A stretch of DNA of 61,966 nt from Fidelibacterota bacterium (GTDB lineage Bacteria > Fidelibacterota > Marinisomatia > Marinisomatales > TCS55), in the NCBI GenBank assembly GCA_012964665.1, contig DTTO01000038.1:1-61966 (forward strand), written 5' to 3'. Of this stretch, positions 51,018 to 58,288 are shown piece after piece. The position numbers were made by a program, and so were the translations under genes. The notes beneath the pieces were generated by a model that searched no databases, was not told the origin of the DNA, and saw only the letters and a list, made by a program, of their open reading frames with translations. Each line of letters begins with the position of its first letter. Position 1 is the first letter of the stretch.

Positions 51018-52050
51018 ATAGAAACAGTTTATGGTTTCCCTTTGAGAAGGCATATTGATCTAATTCAGACCATCGTACCCATTTCATGGAAGAATCAACT
51101 TTTTGATCATGTTTTAGAAGACAACGAAAAAGGGTAATATTCATTTTAAAATGTGTAAACGTATGGTGGATTAAACCAAGATTTTTCCCCACTTTTATAG
51201 TACAAGCGTAGTGATTATTAATACTTTTTTTTAATAATTTTTCTGGGCATTCCCCATTTTTTAATTCAATATTTGGTAATTCCCACAATCCACCCAATTG
51301 CCCATCTACGGGTCGTTTCGAAATAAGGATATAATCACCGTATTCAATTAAAGCAGCAGCAAGGTTTCTTGTAGGTATTTTCTTTTTATATATTTTTTTA
51401 GGGTATTCAAGAGGTTTACTCGAAACACAAGCTTTACATGAAAATTGAATTGGACAAAAATCACAAAAAACTTCTTTAGGTTTACAGATAGTGCTGCCGA
51501 TATCCATTATTGCCTGATTTAGATCTCCAGGTCGATCTATTTCTACTATTTTTTTTAAATAATTATATATACGATTTTTATTGTAACGAGATACATTTTT
51601 TATTCCTAATATTCTGGATATTACCCTGCGATGATTTCCATCTATTGAAGGATGTGGGTGATTAAAGGCAATCGACATAACTGCACCTGCAATATAATCC
51701 CCGACGCCAGGCAAAGATTTAAAAACATCAAATTGATTTGGGATAGTACCATTGTATTTATAAATAATTTCTTTGGCTGCGTGATAAAAATTTTTGCATC
51801 TAGAATAATAACCCATCCCTTCCCATATTTTTAATAATTCATCTAGATTTGCCTGAGCAACTGATTGAATAGTTTTGTAATTCTTTAACCAATTATTATA
51901 ATAAGGAATGACCGTTTCAACCTTTGTCTGCTGCAACATGACTTCAGATAACCAAATTTTATAGGGATCGTTTGTTTTTCTCCATGGTAAATCCCGCTTA
52001 TTTTTATCATACCAACATAAAATCTCTTTTGATATATTTGTATTATACAA
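50995..52050 (-). CDS. mutY: A/G-specific adenine DNA glycosylase
   Basis: A 351-residue repair glycosylase that removes adenine opposite 8-oxoguanine. The N-terminal domain holds a Glu-containing EVMLQQTKVETV, a helix-hairpin-helix LPGVGDYIAGAV, catalytic Asp in SIDGNHRRV, and a 4Fe-4S cluster with C-x6-C-x2-C-x5-C (CKPKEVFCDFCPIQFSC). A C-terminal NUDIX-like domain (about 225-351) reads 8-oxoG. It lies 2 nt after marR, and its 3' end overlaps plsC copy B. Confidence 0.95.
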   Translation of the reverse strand: MYNTNISKEILCWYDKNKRDLPWRKTNDPYKIWLSEVMLQQTKVETVIPYYNNWLKNYKTIQSVAQANLDELLKIWEGMGYYSRCKNFYHAAKEIIYKYNGTIPNQFDVFKSLPGVGDYIAGAVMSIAFNHPHPSIDGNHRRVISRILGIKNVSRYNKNRIYNYLKKIVEIDRPGDLNQAIMDIGSTICKPKEVFCDFCPIQFSCKACVSSKPLEYPKKIYKKKIPTRNLAAALIEYGDYILISKRPVDGQLGGLWELPNIELKNGECPEKLLKKSINNHYACTIKVGKNLGLIHHTFTHFKMNITLFRCLLKHDQKVDSSMKWVRWSELDQYAFSKGNHKLFLLYQKENV

Positions 52051-52052
52051 TA

Positions 52053-52475
52053 TTAATTATTTAATCTATATTTTGAAACAATCCAATGAAACGATGATAA
52101 TATTTCCTTTATTTCATCTTGATCTTCTACAGGTATTTGGGAAAATAATTCGGAACCAAAACGATCGATTTCAGATTCAATTGATGAATGAAGCATTTCA
52201 CCTTGCTCGGTTAAGCTCACAACAATAGACCTTTTGTCTGAGTGGTGTTTATTCTTTTGCACATATCGATTTTTAACCAATACATCAATAAGGCGAGTAA
52301 GAGTACTATTATCTATTCCTAAACGATGAGATAATGAGGTCATATCTATTCCATCAGTTGGAATAGATGAAAGGAGCATAATTTGGGGTAATGTAAGATT
52401 TAAACTTTTTGTATGTGTACGGAATAGAGCCTGGAGGTCAATCAGAAATTGATTAAGTAATTCCCCAAATTCCAT
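52053..52475 (-). CDS. MarR-family transcriptional regulator
   Basis: A 140-residue winged-helix repressor. The DNA-reading part includes MTSLSHRLGIDNSTLTRLIDVLVKNRYV and a beta-wing with SDKRSIVVSLTEQG. Members are dimeric and usually respond to small phenolics or oxidants. A 17-bp palindrome directly before the start codon is a likely autoregulatory operator. The gene is followed 2 nt later by mutY, so oxidative control of mutY is conceivable. Confidence 0.92.
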   Translation of the reverse strand: MEFGELLNQFLIDLQALFRTHTKSLNLTLPQIMLLSSIPTDGIDMTSLSHRLGIDNSTLTRLIDVLVKNRYVQKNKHHSDKRSIVVSLTEQGEMLHSSIESEIDRFGSELFSQIPVEDQDEIKEILSSFHWIVSKYRLNN

Positions 52476-52492
52476 ATTTGTATATTACAAAT
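52476..52492. promoter_or_regulatory. Palindromic candidate MarR operator
   Basis: ATTTGTA (52476-52482) and TACAAAT (52486-52492) form perfect 7-bp arms around TAT, touching the marR start codon. Many MarR regulators bind TTG-N-rich-CAA dyads of this size. The site lies between csaA and marR and could block transcription or translation of marR-mutY. Confidence 0.62.
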
Positions 52493-52516
52493 ATATATAG
52501 TTTCAATCAAATATGT

Positions 52517-52846
52517 TTAATCAACCAAAGAACCATTTTCAATATCTCTGTCAGGCTCAATAAGTACAATGTTACCATTATTGTCCTCAGCTCCCATTAC
52601 AAGGACTTCGGATTTAAATGTGCCAATTACTTTATTACCCAGATTCATGGCTGCAATAATACGGCGTCCTACCAGGGCGATTAATGAATAATTTTCTGTA
52701 ATTTGAGCACTGGACCATTTCCTTCCAAACGATCCAAAATCAATTCTGAGTTTATAAGCAGGTTTTTTAGCTTTAGGAAAATTCTCTGCTTTTCTTATTG
52801 TTCCAACTCTTAATTCCAGTTTCTCAAATTCCTCAATATTAATCAT
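52517..52846 (-). CDS. csaA: CsaA-like tRNA-binding domain protein
   Basis: A 109-residue OB-fold protein of the CsaA/MetRS-tail type, known as a tRNA-binding and export-related chaperone. Family segments are FEKLELRVGTIRKAENFPKA, YKLRIDFG, QITENYS, and NLGNKVIGTFKSEVLVMGA. Length and end (LIEPDRDIENGSLVD) are standard. It follows the lipase gene by 13 nt and precedes the marR operator by 24 nt. Confidence 0.93.
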   Translation of the reverse strand: MINIEEFEKLELRVGTIRKAENFPKAKKPAYKLRIDFGSFGRKWSSAQITENYSLIALVGRRIIAAMNLGNKVIGTFKSEVLVMGAEDNNGNIVLIEPDRDIENGSLVD

Positions 52847-52859
52847 TTGTTATATACCT

Positions 52860-54068
52860 TTATTCTGGAAGAGTCCATAGTAATGACATATGATCAGAAA
52901 ATAATATTTTTATCGAGTCCTGTTCAGTTGGTGTCGCACCATGACCGATAAATTTCCGGTGGTCTGACTTGTATTCACCAATCACATACCATTGCCCAGG
53001 GATCAGCAATTCATTTTCATGGTATATTGCGATTGGATCTGGTCCGTTCATTCCGGTTGTCGGTCCATACATAGATATTTTACTAACAATACCATCATTT
53101 TCAAACCACGTTGAGTCAGTAGAAGACCCATCGTTATAAAAAGCTTTTTTCATACCTATAAGGCGAGCATGCGCTCTAATAATAAAGGTCATATTTTCAT
53201 CAGGAATATGACGCCCAGAACTTGAATCCAAAACAGTGCTGCTTGTAACGTATGAAAAATAATAAATATCTGGATTTGCAATACAAAATGTGTTCATTTG
53301 CCGTGCTCCTTCAACACTGGCATCCCAAGCAACTATATTTTTTGTGCCCCATGCTGGATGTTTTCTCATGCGTCTAAAATAATTACTCCACAATTCATCT
53401 TTACCCATTTTAAACCCCCAATGTTCAAGATCAAAACTGTAAAATGAATTACCTACTACTGCTGCTACAGCAATAAAATCCTGTAGAAATGGGATAGCCG
53501 TGGTAACAATATCCGATAAAGTAGTTCCATTATGAGGTGTTGAAATGGAAGTTATGGATTTTATCCATCCTAAGTTTGATCTACCCATTAATTTACTTTC
53601 TTCCTTCATGCCAGAAGAGTCCACAATTGTGCTTCTCAATAGGTATTCCAACATTCGAACGGTCTGACCACCCATACTATGACCAATAAGATGAACAGGA
53701 TGTTCATTATCCCATTCCGGGTATAAACCAGTGTATTTTTTTCCTACTGGTTTACGAACAAGACCAAATAATTCGGAATGTGTTTTACCGTAATCAACTT
53801 GTCCGCCTTTAATTTGGTAATAAAGTTCAACAGCGCGGTCCCAATTTGAAGAAACAGGCCCAACACTAGTTGTAAAAACCGTATAACCTTCATCTATTAA
53901 ATATCGTTCTAAATCAAATTTACCCCCCCAATAACGATAGGAACCCATTTCTTCCCGTCCCCAACCCATAAAACCATGCACCAAAATAATAGGATGTTTG
54001 TTTTGGGCATATACAAATCCATATATTTGAAAGTTTAACAATAAAAATATATTTATAATTCTATTCAA
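52860..54068 (-). CDS. Secreted triacylglycerol lipase, Staphylococcus/Bacillus family I.5-I.6 type
   Basis: A 402-residue secreted lipase. A signal peptide (about 1-21) is followed by HPIILVHGFMGWG, YWGG, and SSNWDRAVELYYQIKGGQVDYG, then nucleophile Ser131 in IGHSMGGQT. A candidate catalytic Asp lies in NDGIVS and the His in FSDHMSLLW near the end. This order and wording match Gram-positive family I.5/I.6 lipases much more than the usual Gram-negative ones, so transfer is possible. It probably hydrolyses long-chain triglycerides. It is upstream of csaA by 13 nt. Confidence 0.9.
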   Translation of the reverse strand: MNRIINIFLLLNFQIYGFVYAQNKHPIILVHGFMGWGREEMGSYRYWGGKFDLERYLIDEGYTVFTTSVGPVSSNWDRAVELYYQIKGGQVDYGKTHSELFGLVRKPVGKKYTGLYPEWDNEHPVHLIGHSMGGQTVRMLEYLLRSTIVDSSGMKEESKLMGRSNLGWIKSITSISTPHNGTTLSDIVTTAIPFLQDFIAVAAVVGNSFYSFDLEHWGFKMGKDELWSNYFRRMRKHPAWGTKNIVAWDASVEGARQMNTFCIANPDIYYFSYVTSSTVLDSSSGRHIPDENMTFIIRAHARLIGMKKAFYNDGSSTDSTWFENDGIVSKISMYGPTTGMNGPDPIAIYHENELLIPGQWYVIGEYKSDHRKFIGHGATPTEQDSIKILFSDHMSLLWTLPE

Positions 54069-54104
54069 TATTGCCTGGAAACCAATTTTTAATTGAATAA
54101 TTCC

Positions 54105-55469
54105 CTATTGGTAATACCAACCAAAAAGGATCATCATTTCAGCTGTTGATAAAAATCCAAACCGCACTGTTTGATCTGTCGGATTATCATAGGTTGCAAT
54201 AAGCTTTAACCCTTCCCCGGGGTTTAATTCAATGGCGGGATCATAATTTATTATGGGCGGGTGTTGCCAATCATCTGTCCAATAAATCACTTCATTATTT
54301 CTGGGACCACCGGAAATTTTAACTACAAATTCTGTCATTTTTTCATGTGCATGGGAAAACACTTGTCCAATATATATTTTGTTGTTTACATCAAATGTTT
54401 TTGTAATGGTTGTGATTTTATTGGGCGGTAAACTGAAATCCATATTGGACCATCCAAATAATTCTGCTATACGCTGCACTTTTGATTTATCAATGGTATG
54501 TATGTTTGAATAAACTTCGCCAACCATTATAGTATCTGTCCTGTTTACAAAATGAGTATTTTGATCTAATCCAAATTGTGATGGTATTCTTAAAGCGACC
54601 CCTGGAGGAAGCCTATAATCAAGGCGTGGCCATTGGGTCCCACCGAAAAACTGATGAAACTGCATTGTTTTAAGAGTGTACAAATTTGGTGCACCATCTG
54701 AATAGCGTAACTCTCTTATTTCTCCCAGATTTGGCAAATTTGTTCTTTTTGTCCCTTCTAAAAAAGAATAAAGTATAAAGTGATGGCTCCCAGGCCTCAT
54801 TTCAATCTGGATACGGTTTACAAATATATCCTCTGTCAAATTCAGATCTGTATAATAAAAAAATTCCCTTTCAAAATTGGGCTGAATTTCAAAAGGGCCC
54901 AAATGAAGTTGAAACCCATTTTCTGGTGGATCTAGTGGTTGGTATTTTGGTGGTTCATAACGATTAGAATCTTCTAATAAATTTTTATCTACTACAATAC
55001 CAGTTTCTGGGGCACCGCCTTCAATCCATCCTCGAATAAACTGTAATTGTCCATCAGTTAAAAAATTTACGCCAGGTGGCATCATCTGTCCGTATTCCGG
55101 ATGGTCACTTAAAAAATGTTCTCGATCATAAGCATTGATTTTTTCCCATAAATAACTTTTGCCGAGCCCTTTCATGCCGCCTTCATTACTAACAATAACC
55201 AGTCCATCATTTTTTGCAGATATATTTTTGGGTGGTACATTAACCATTTGGCTGTAAGCATTCCCCTTACTTAAATCTAATCCTGATTGTTTGGCTATGG
55301 CTGTACCACTAATATGACAATTTGCACAACTTGAAGTCAGTATTTGTTCCTGTATTGTATTCCAACTAGAAATCGGGACTGTACTGTCTTTATCTTCGCA
55401 AGCAAAAAAGATTAGAACCAATAAAGATAATTTGGCTAAGGATTTTATTTCCATAGTGCTATTTATCAT
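54105..55469 (-). CDS. Lipoprotein: cytochrome c fused to copper type II monooxygenase-like domain
   Basis: A 454-residue exported protein. A lipoprotein signal ends FFAC (Cys24). A cytochrome c domain follows (about 35-155) with haem motif CANCH (48-52) and probable axial Met129 or Met130 (GQMMPPG). The C-terminal half (about 185-454) resembles peptidylglycine/dopamine-type copper monooxygenases: His229-His230 (GSHHFIL) and His306 for one copper, His373-x-His375 (SHAH) and Met445/446 (AEMM) for the other. The haem may deliver electrons to copper. Substrate is unknown. The start could also be the ATG at 55454. No redox partner gene is adjacent. Confidence 0.78.
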   Translation of the reverse strand: MINSTMEIKSLAKLSLLVLIFFACEDKDSTVPISSWNTIQEQILTSSCANCHISGTAIAKQSGLDLSKGNAYSQMVNVPPKNISAKNDGLVIVSNEGGMKGLGKSYLWEKINAYDREHFLSDHPEYGQMMPPGVNFLTDGQLQFIRGWIEGGAPETGIVVDKNLLEDSNRYEPPKYQPLDPPENGFQLHLGPFEIQPNFEREFFYYTDLNLTEDIFVNRIQIEMRPGSHHFILYSFLEGTKRTNLPNLGEIRELRYSDGAPNLYTLKTMQFHQFFGGTQWPRLDYRLPPGVALRIPSQFGLDQNTHFVNRTDTIMVGEVYSNIHTIDKSKVQRIAELFGWSNMDFSLPPNKITTITKTFDVNNKIYIGQVFSHAHEKMTEFVVKISGGPRNNEVIYWTDDWQHPPIINYDPAIELNPGEGLKLIATYDNPTDQTVRFGFLSTAEMMILFGWYYQ

Positions 55470-55648
55470 AACCTATAAGTTAAATGAATTACTACTAAAA
55501 AAAGGTACTCTTACTTTATAGACTATATATTACGTTAACAATAGATCACTTTATTCATTTATAGATGAATAAATAAACTAGATCATTAATAAATATTTAC
55601 TATAGGACCATTAAAAAAAGTGAAAAAGTCAGCCGTATTACACCTGCT

Positions 55649-56626
55649 TTAATTTAATGTACTAACAATATGACTGATTATTCTGTAAGGATCGGCGTTT
55701 GATGCAGGGCGTCTGTCCTCTAAATAACCATTCCAGTTATGTTCCACGGTATAAATTGGAATACGTATACTGGCTCCTCTATCAAATACGCCATATGTGA
55801 ACTGATCAATACTTTGAGTTTCATGAAGTCCCGTAAGTCGCATATCGTTATCAGACCCATATGATTCAATACCTTCTTTATGAACCTTTCCTAATTTTTC
55901 ACAAATAGAATTATGCAACTGCTCTGATCCTTTTGTTCTCATTTCTTCATTTGAAAAATTTGCATGCATTCCTGAGCCATTCCAATCTCCCGTTTTAGGT
56001 TTAGGATGAATATTAACACCAACACCGAAGTCTTCAGCTATTTTATATAGCAAGTATCTACTTACCCATAAATCATCAGCAGCTTTCACGCCTTTTCCAA
56101 AACATTGATATTCCCATTGACCCAAAGCTACCTCAGCATTTGTTCCTGTAAGCTCAATCCCAGCTGCAAGGCATGTTTCCAAATGTTCTTCAGAGATATC
56201 TCGACCTGCAACATTTCCTGATCCAACCCCGCAATAGTAATCACCCTGTGGCCTAGGGGTTCCCTCTTCCCAACCGAGAGGCTCTCCTTTATCATTTGTA
56301 AAAAAATATTCTTGTTCAAAACCAAACCACCATTCATCCGAAACTACTTTTGCGGCGGCGGCACGCGTATTTGAAGGATGAGTTTCATGTTCATCAGTTT
56401 GCACTTGACACATGACAAGATTATCTGCGAATAAAGGGCCATCATAAGTTTGAACGGGTAATAATAAGCAATCAGAACAGCCACCCTCTGCTTGTTGAGT
56501 TGAAGATCCATCAAAAGCCCAATCTGGAGGAGTCTTTTCGTTTGTTACTTTTATTTTACTTCTTAGAGATGGCTCTGGTTGATATCCATCTAACCATATA
56601 TATTCAAGTATTTTCATATCAGACAT
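55649..56626 (-). CDS. glnII: Glutamine synthetase, type II (eukaryote-like)
   Basis: A 325-residue GSII enzyme that makes glutamine from glutamate, ammonia and ATP. Motifs include YIWLDGYQPEPSLRSK at the start, WAFDGSSTQQAEG, WFGFEQEYFF (metal Glu), GTNAEVALGQWEYQ, and HPKPKTGDWNGSGMH. The C-terminal RRPASNADPY is the family end. GSII is typical of eukaryotes and a minority of bacteria, usually beside GSI. A GGAGAG ribosome binding site precedes the ATG. An Lrp-type regulator gene lies just upstream. Confidence 0.95.
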   Translation of the reverse strand: MSDMKILEYIWLDGYQPEPSLRSKIKVTNEKTPPDWAFDGSSTQQAEGGCSDCLLLPVQTYDGPLFADNLVMCQVQTDEHETHPSNTRAAAAKVVSDEWWFGFEQEYFFTNDKGEPLGWEEGTPRPQGDYYCGVGSGNVAGRDISEEHLETCLAAGIELTGTNAEVALGQWEYQCFGKGVKAADDLWVSRYLLYKIAEDFGVGVNIHPKPKTGDWNGSGMHANFSNEEMRTKGSEQLHNSICEKLGKVHKEGIESYGSDNDMRLTGLHETQSIDQFTYGVFDRGASIRIPIYTVEHNWNGYLEDRRPASNADPYRIISHIVSTLN

Positions 56627-56670
56627 CTGGTGATCTCTCCTACTTTATTTAACTTTTTTCTACGTCTAAT

Positions 56671-56698
56671 ATTATATCAATTGATAGAATCAATACAA
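56671..56698 (-). promoter_or_regulatory. glnII promoter with overlapping palindromes
   Basis: On the minus strand TTGTAT (56693-56698) and TATAAT (56671-56676) are 16 nt apart, giving a leader of about 38 nt. The spacer holds ATCAATTGAT (56676-56685) and TTGAT-N3-ATCAA (56681-56693), which overlap the -10 and part of the -35, a position suited to a repressor. Confidence 0.6.
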
Positions 56699-56736
56699 AT
56701 AATATTTAATATATTATTCTATAATTCAATAATATA

Positions 56737-56762
56737 TAAGGTATTATTTACTATATACCTTA
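56737..56762. other. Inverted repeat between lrp-type gene and glnII
   Basis: TAAGGTAT (56737-56744) pairs with ATACCTTA (56755-56762) around a 10-nt loop, 20 nt downstream of the Lrp-type stop. It has no strong U-tract. It could be a weak terminator or a regulator site in this AT-rich 155-bp gap. Confidence 0.4.
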
Positions 56763-56781
56763 ATATATTTATTCACTATGA

Positions 56782-57258
56782 TTAAGTGATATTATGGATT
56801 TCCTTTAAGGTCTTTAAATCAATATCTGTAGATTCTTTATAAGAAGAAAGCACTACATTTGATTGAGTCCTTGATACGCCAGGCCAATTTTGTATCTCAT
56901 ATAGAAAATCTTCTAAAGATTGGGAATTCTTCACGCGAACTTTCAAAATATGAGAACCGTTACCTGTAACCGAATGACATTCCATCACAGCTTCACATGA
57001 TCTGGCATTTTCCACAAACTCATTATAATGGTCTGAATGTTCGCTTACGATAAAGACATAAGCTGTCAAATCAAGCCCGGCATTTTTATGATTTAATATT
57101 GTCGCAAATTTTTCGATTAATCCTTTTTCGACTAGTTTTTTAATTCGCTCACCAACAGCAGGGACCGATAAGCCAACTTCTTTGGCGATGTCGCTTGCAG
57201 TTGAGCGGCCATTGCCCTGTAAAATTTTCAAGATCTGAATATCACGGTTATCATACAT
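56782..57258 (-). CDS. Lrp/AsnC-family transcriptional regulator
   Basis: A 158-residue regulator. The N-terminal helix-turn-helix (about 1-60, DIQILKILQGNGRSTASDIAKEVGLSVPAVGERIKKL) is joined to an AsnC/RAM effector domain (about 65-150, ECHSVTGNGSHILKV). Such proteins sense amino acids and bind AT-rich DNA. It lies directly upstream of glnII on the same strand and probably controls it, given the palindromes in the glnII promoter. The gap 57259-57391 upstream is AT-rich without genes. Confidence 0.92.
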   Translation of the reverse strand: MYDNRDIQILKILQGNGRSTASDIAKEVGLSVPAVGERIKKLVEKGLIEKFATILNHKNAGLDLTAYVFIVSEHSDHYNEFVENARSCEAVMECHSVTGNGSHILKVRVKNSQSLEDFLYEIQNWPGVSRTQSNVVLSSYKESTDIDLKTLKEIHNIT

Positions 57259-57391
57259 AAGTGATTTACTACTTTTTAATTAATATTAAAGTTATAACAT
57301 AAATAATTTTTTAAAAAGAACAGTCAATCTTATGGATTTATTAATTTTATTAACTAAAATAACAAAATAGTTAAAAATTTTAATTAAAACC

Positions 57392-58288
57392 TTAATAAAG
57401 AACTGTTATCCCTACCGCAATAACGAAGCCACCAGGACCATAAGTATATGTATCTATAGCAAATAAAATATCTTCAAATTCATAGGATATACCTATTCCC
57501 ATATCTGCAAATAAATTCCTTAAAAAAGAAACATCTGTTATTTGGTCCGATTTTTTTGTTGAAACCCCTCCTTTCATAATTAAACCATTTTTAAAATTTA
57601 AAAGGCCTGAAAAAGTGAAGGTGGAATTGTTACTAACCATAAAATATGAATAGTCGGCTTCCAATACCAATGGGAGGTTTGGAACTTTTCGCGCAAAAGA
57701 AGTAACGATGAAAGAAGGTATCTTATCTTCTGTGTCTGTATAAGAATCGAAGACAAATCCGTAATTTTGAAAGCTCAATCCTATTTCCCCCAATCGAGAA
57801 TAAAAGATAACTCCTGGAGAAAAGGTGAATACATTTGCTTTTACTTTTTCGATTTGACTTATAAAAAGACCTCCGCTTGCCCCAATTACAAACCGACCTG
57901 AATTTGATGGTTTTGCATAAACTGCTTGGAGGTGAATATCTCCAGCGGAATAATCTTTCGTTATATGATTATCAATATCTCGACCTTTGAACAATCCATA
58001 ATTGAGTCGACTTAGCTTAAACCCAAAACGGTGGCCATTTTTATTACCGTTAGTCATAATTGAATGGGCACTAATGTCTGCAGGATATTTGACTAAATTA
58101 ATTTTTAAATAACGTCCAGATTCTGGCAACATGGCTGGATTCCTAAATTCATTCTGTGTCGAAAATAAATATCCGCCACCTGCTAACCCCACGGTTTGTC
58201 CATGTGTCCAAGTATTCAGCCCCGAAAAAGATGTTTGTGCTAACAAAAAACTTGTGAGATAAACTGAAACAAATATAAATCTTATCAT
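57392..58288 (-). CDS. PorV/PorQ-like outer-membrane beta-barrel protein
   Basis: A 298-residue exported protein with a signal peptide (MIRFIFVSVYLTSFLLAQ). The WTHGQTVGLAGGGYLFSTQNEFRNPAMLP opening resembles the PorV/PorQ/UPF0164 group of FCB outer-membrane proteins. Many amphipathic strands follow, ending in GPGGFVIAVGITVLY. PorV links to type IX secretion in Bacteroidetes, but no other T9SS genes are seen here, so function is open. Its start overlaps priA by 4 nt. Confidence 0.78.
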   Translation of the reverse strand: MIRFIFVSVYLTSFLLAQTSFSGLNTWTHGQTVGLAGGGYLFSTQNEFRNPAMLPESGRYLKINLVKYPADISAHSIMTNGNKNGHRFGFKLSRLNYGLFKGRDIDNHITKDYSAGDIHLQAVYAKPSNSGRFVIGASGGLFISQIEKVKANVFTFSPGVIFYSRLGEIGLSFQNYGFVFDSYTDTEDKIPSFIVTSFARKVPNLPLVLEADYSYFMVSNNSTFTFSGLLNFKNGLIMKGGVSTKKSDQITDVSFLRNLFADMGIGISYEFEDILFAIDTYTYGPGGFVIAVGITVLY

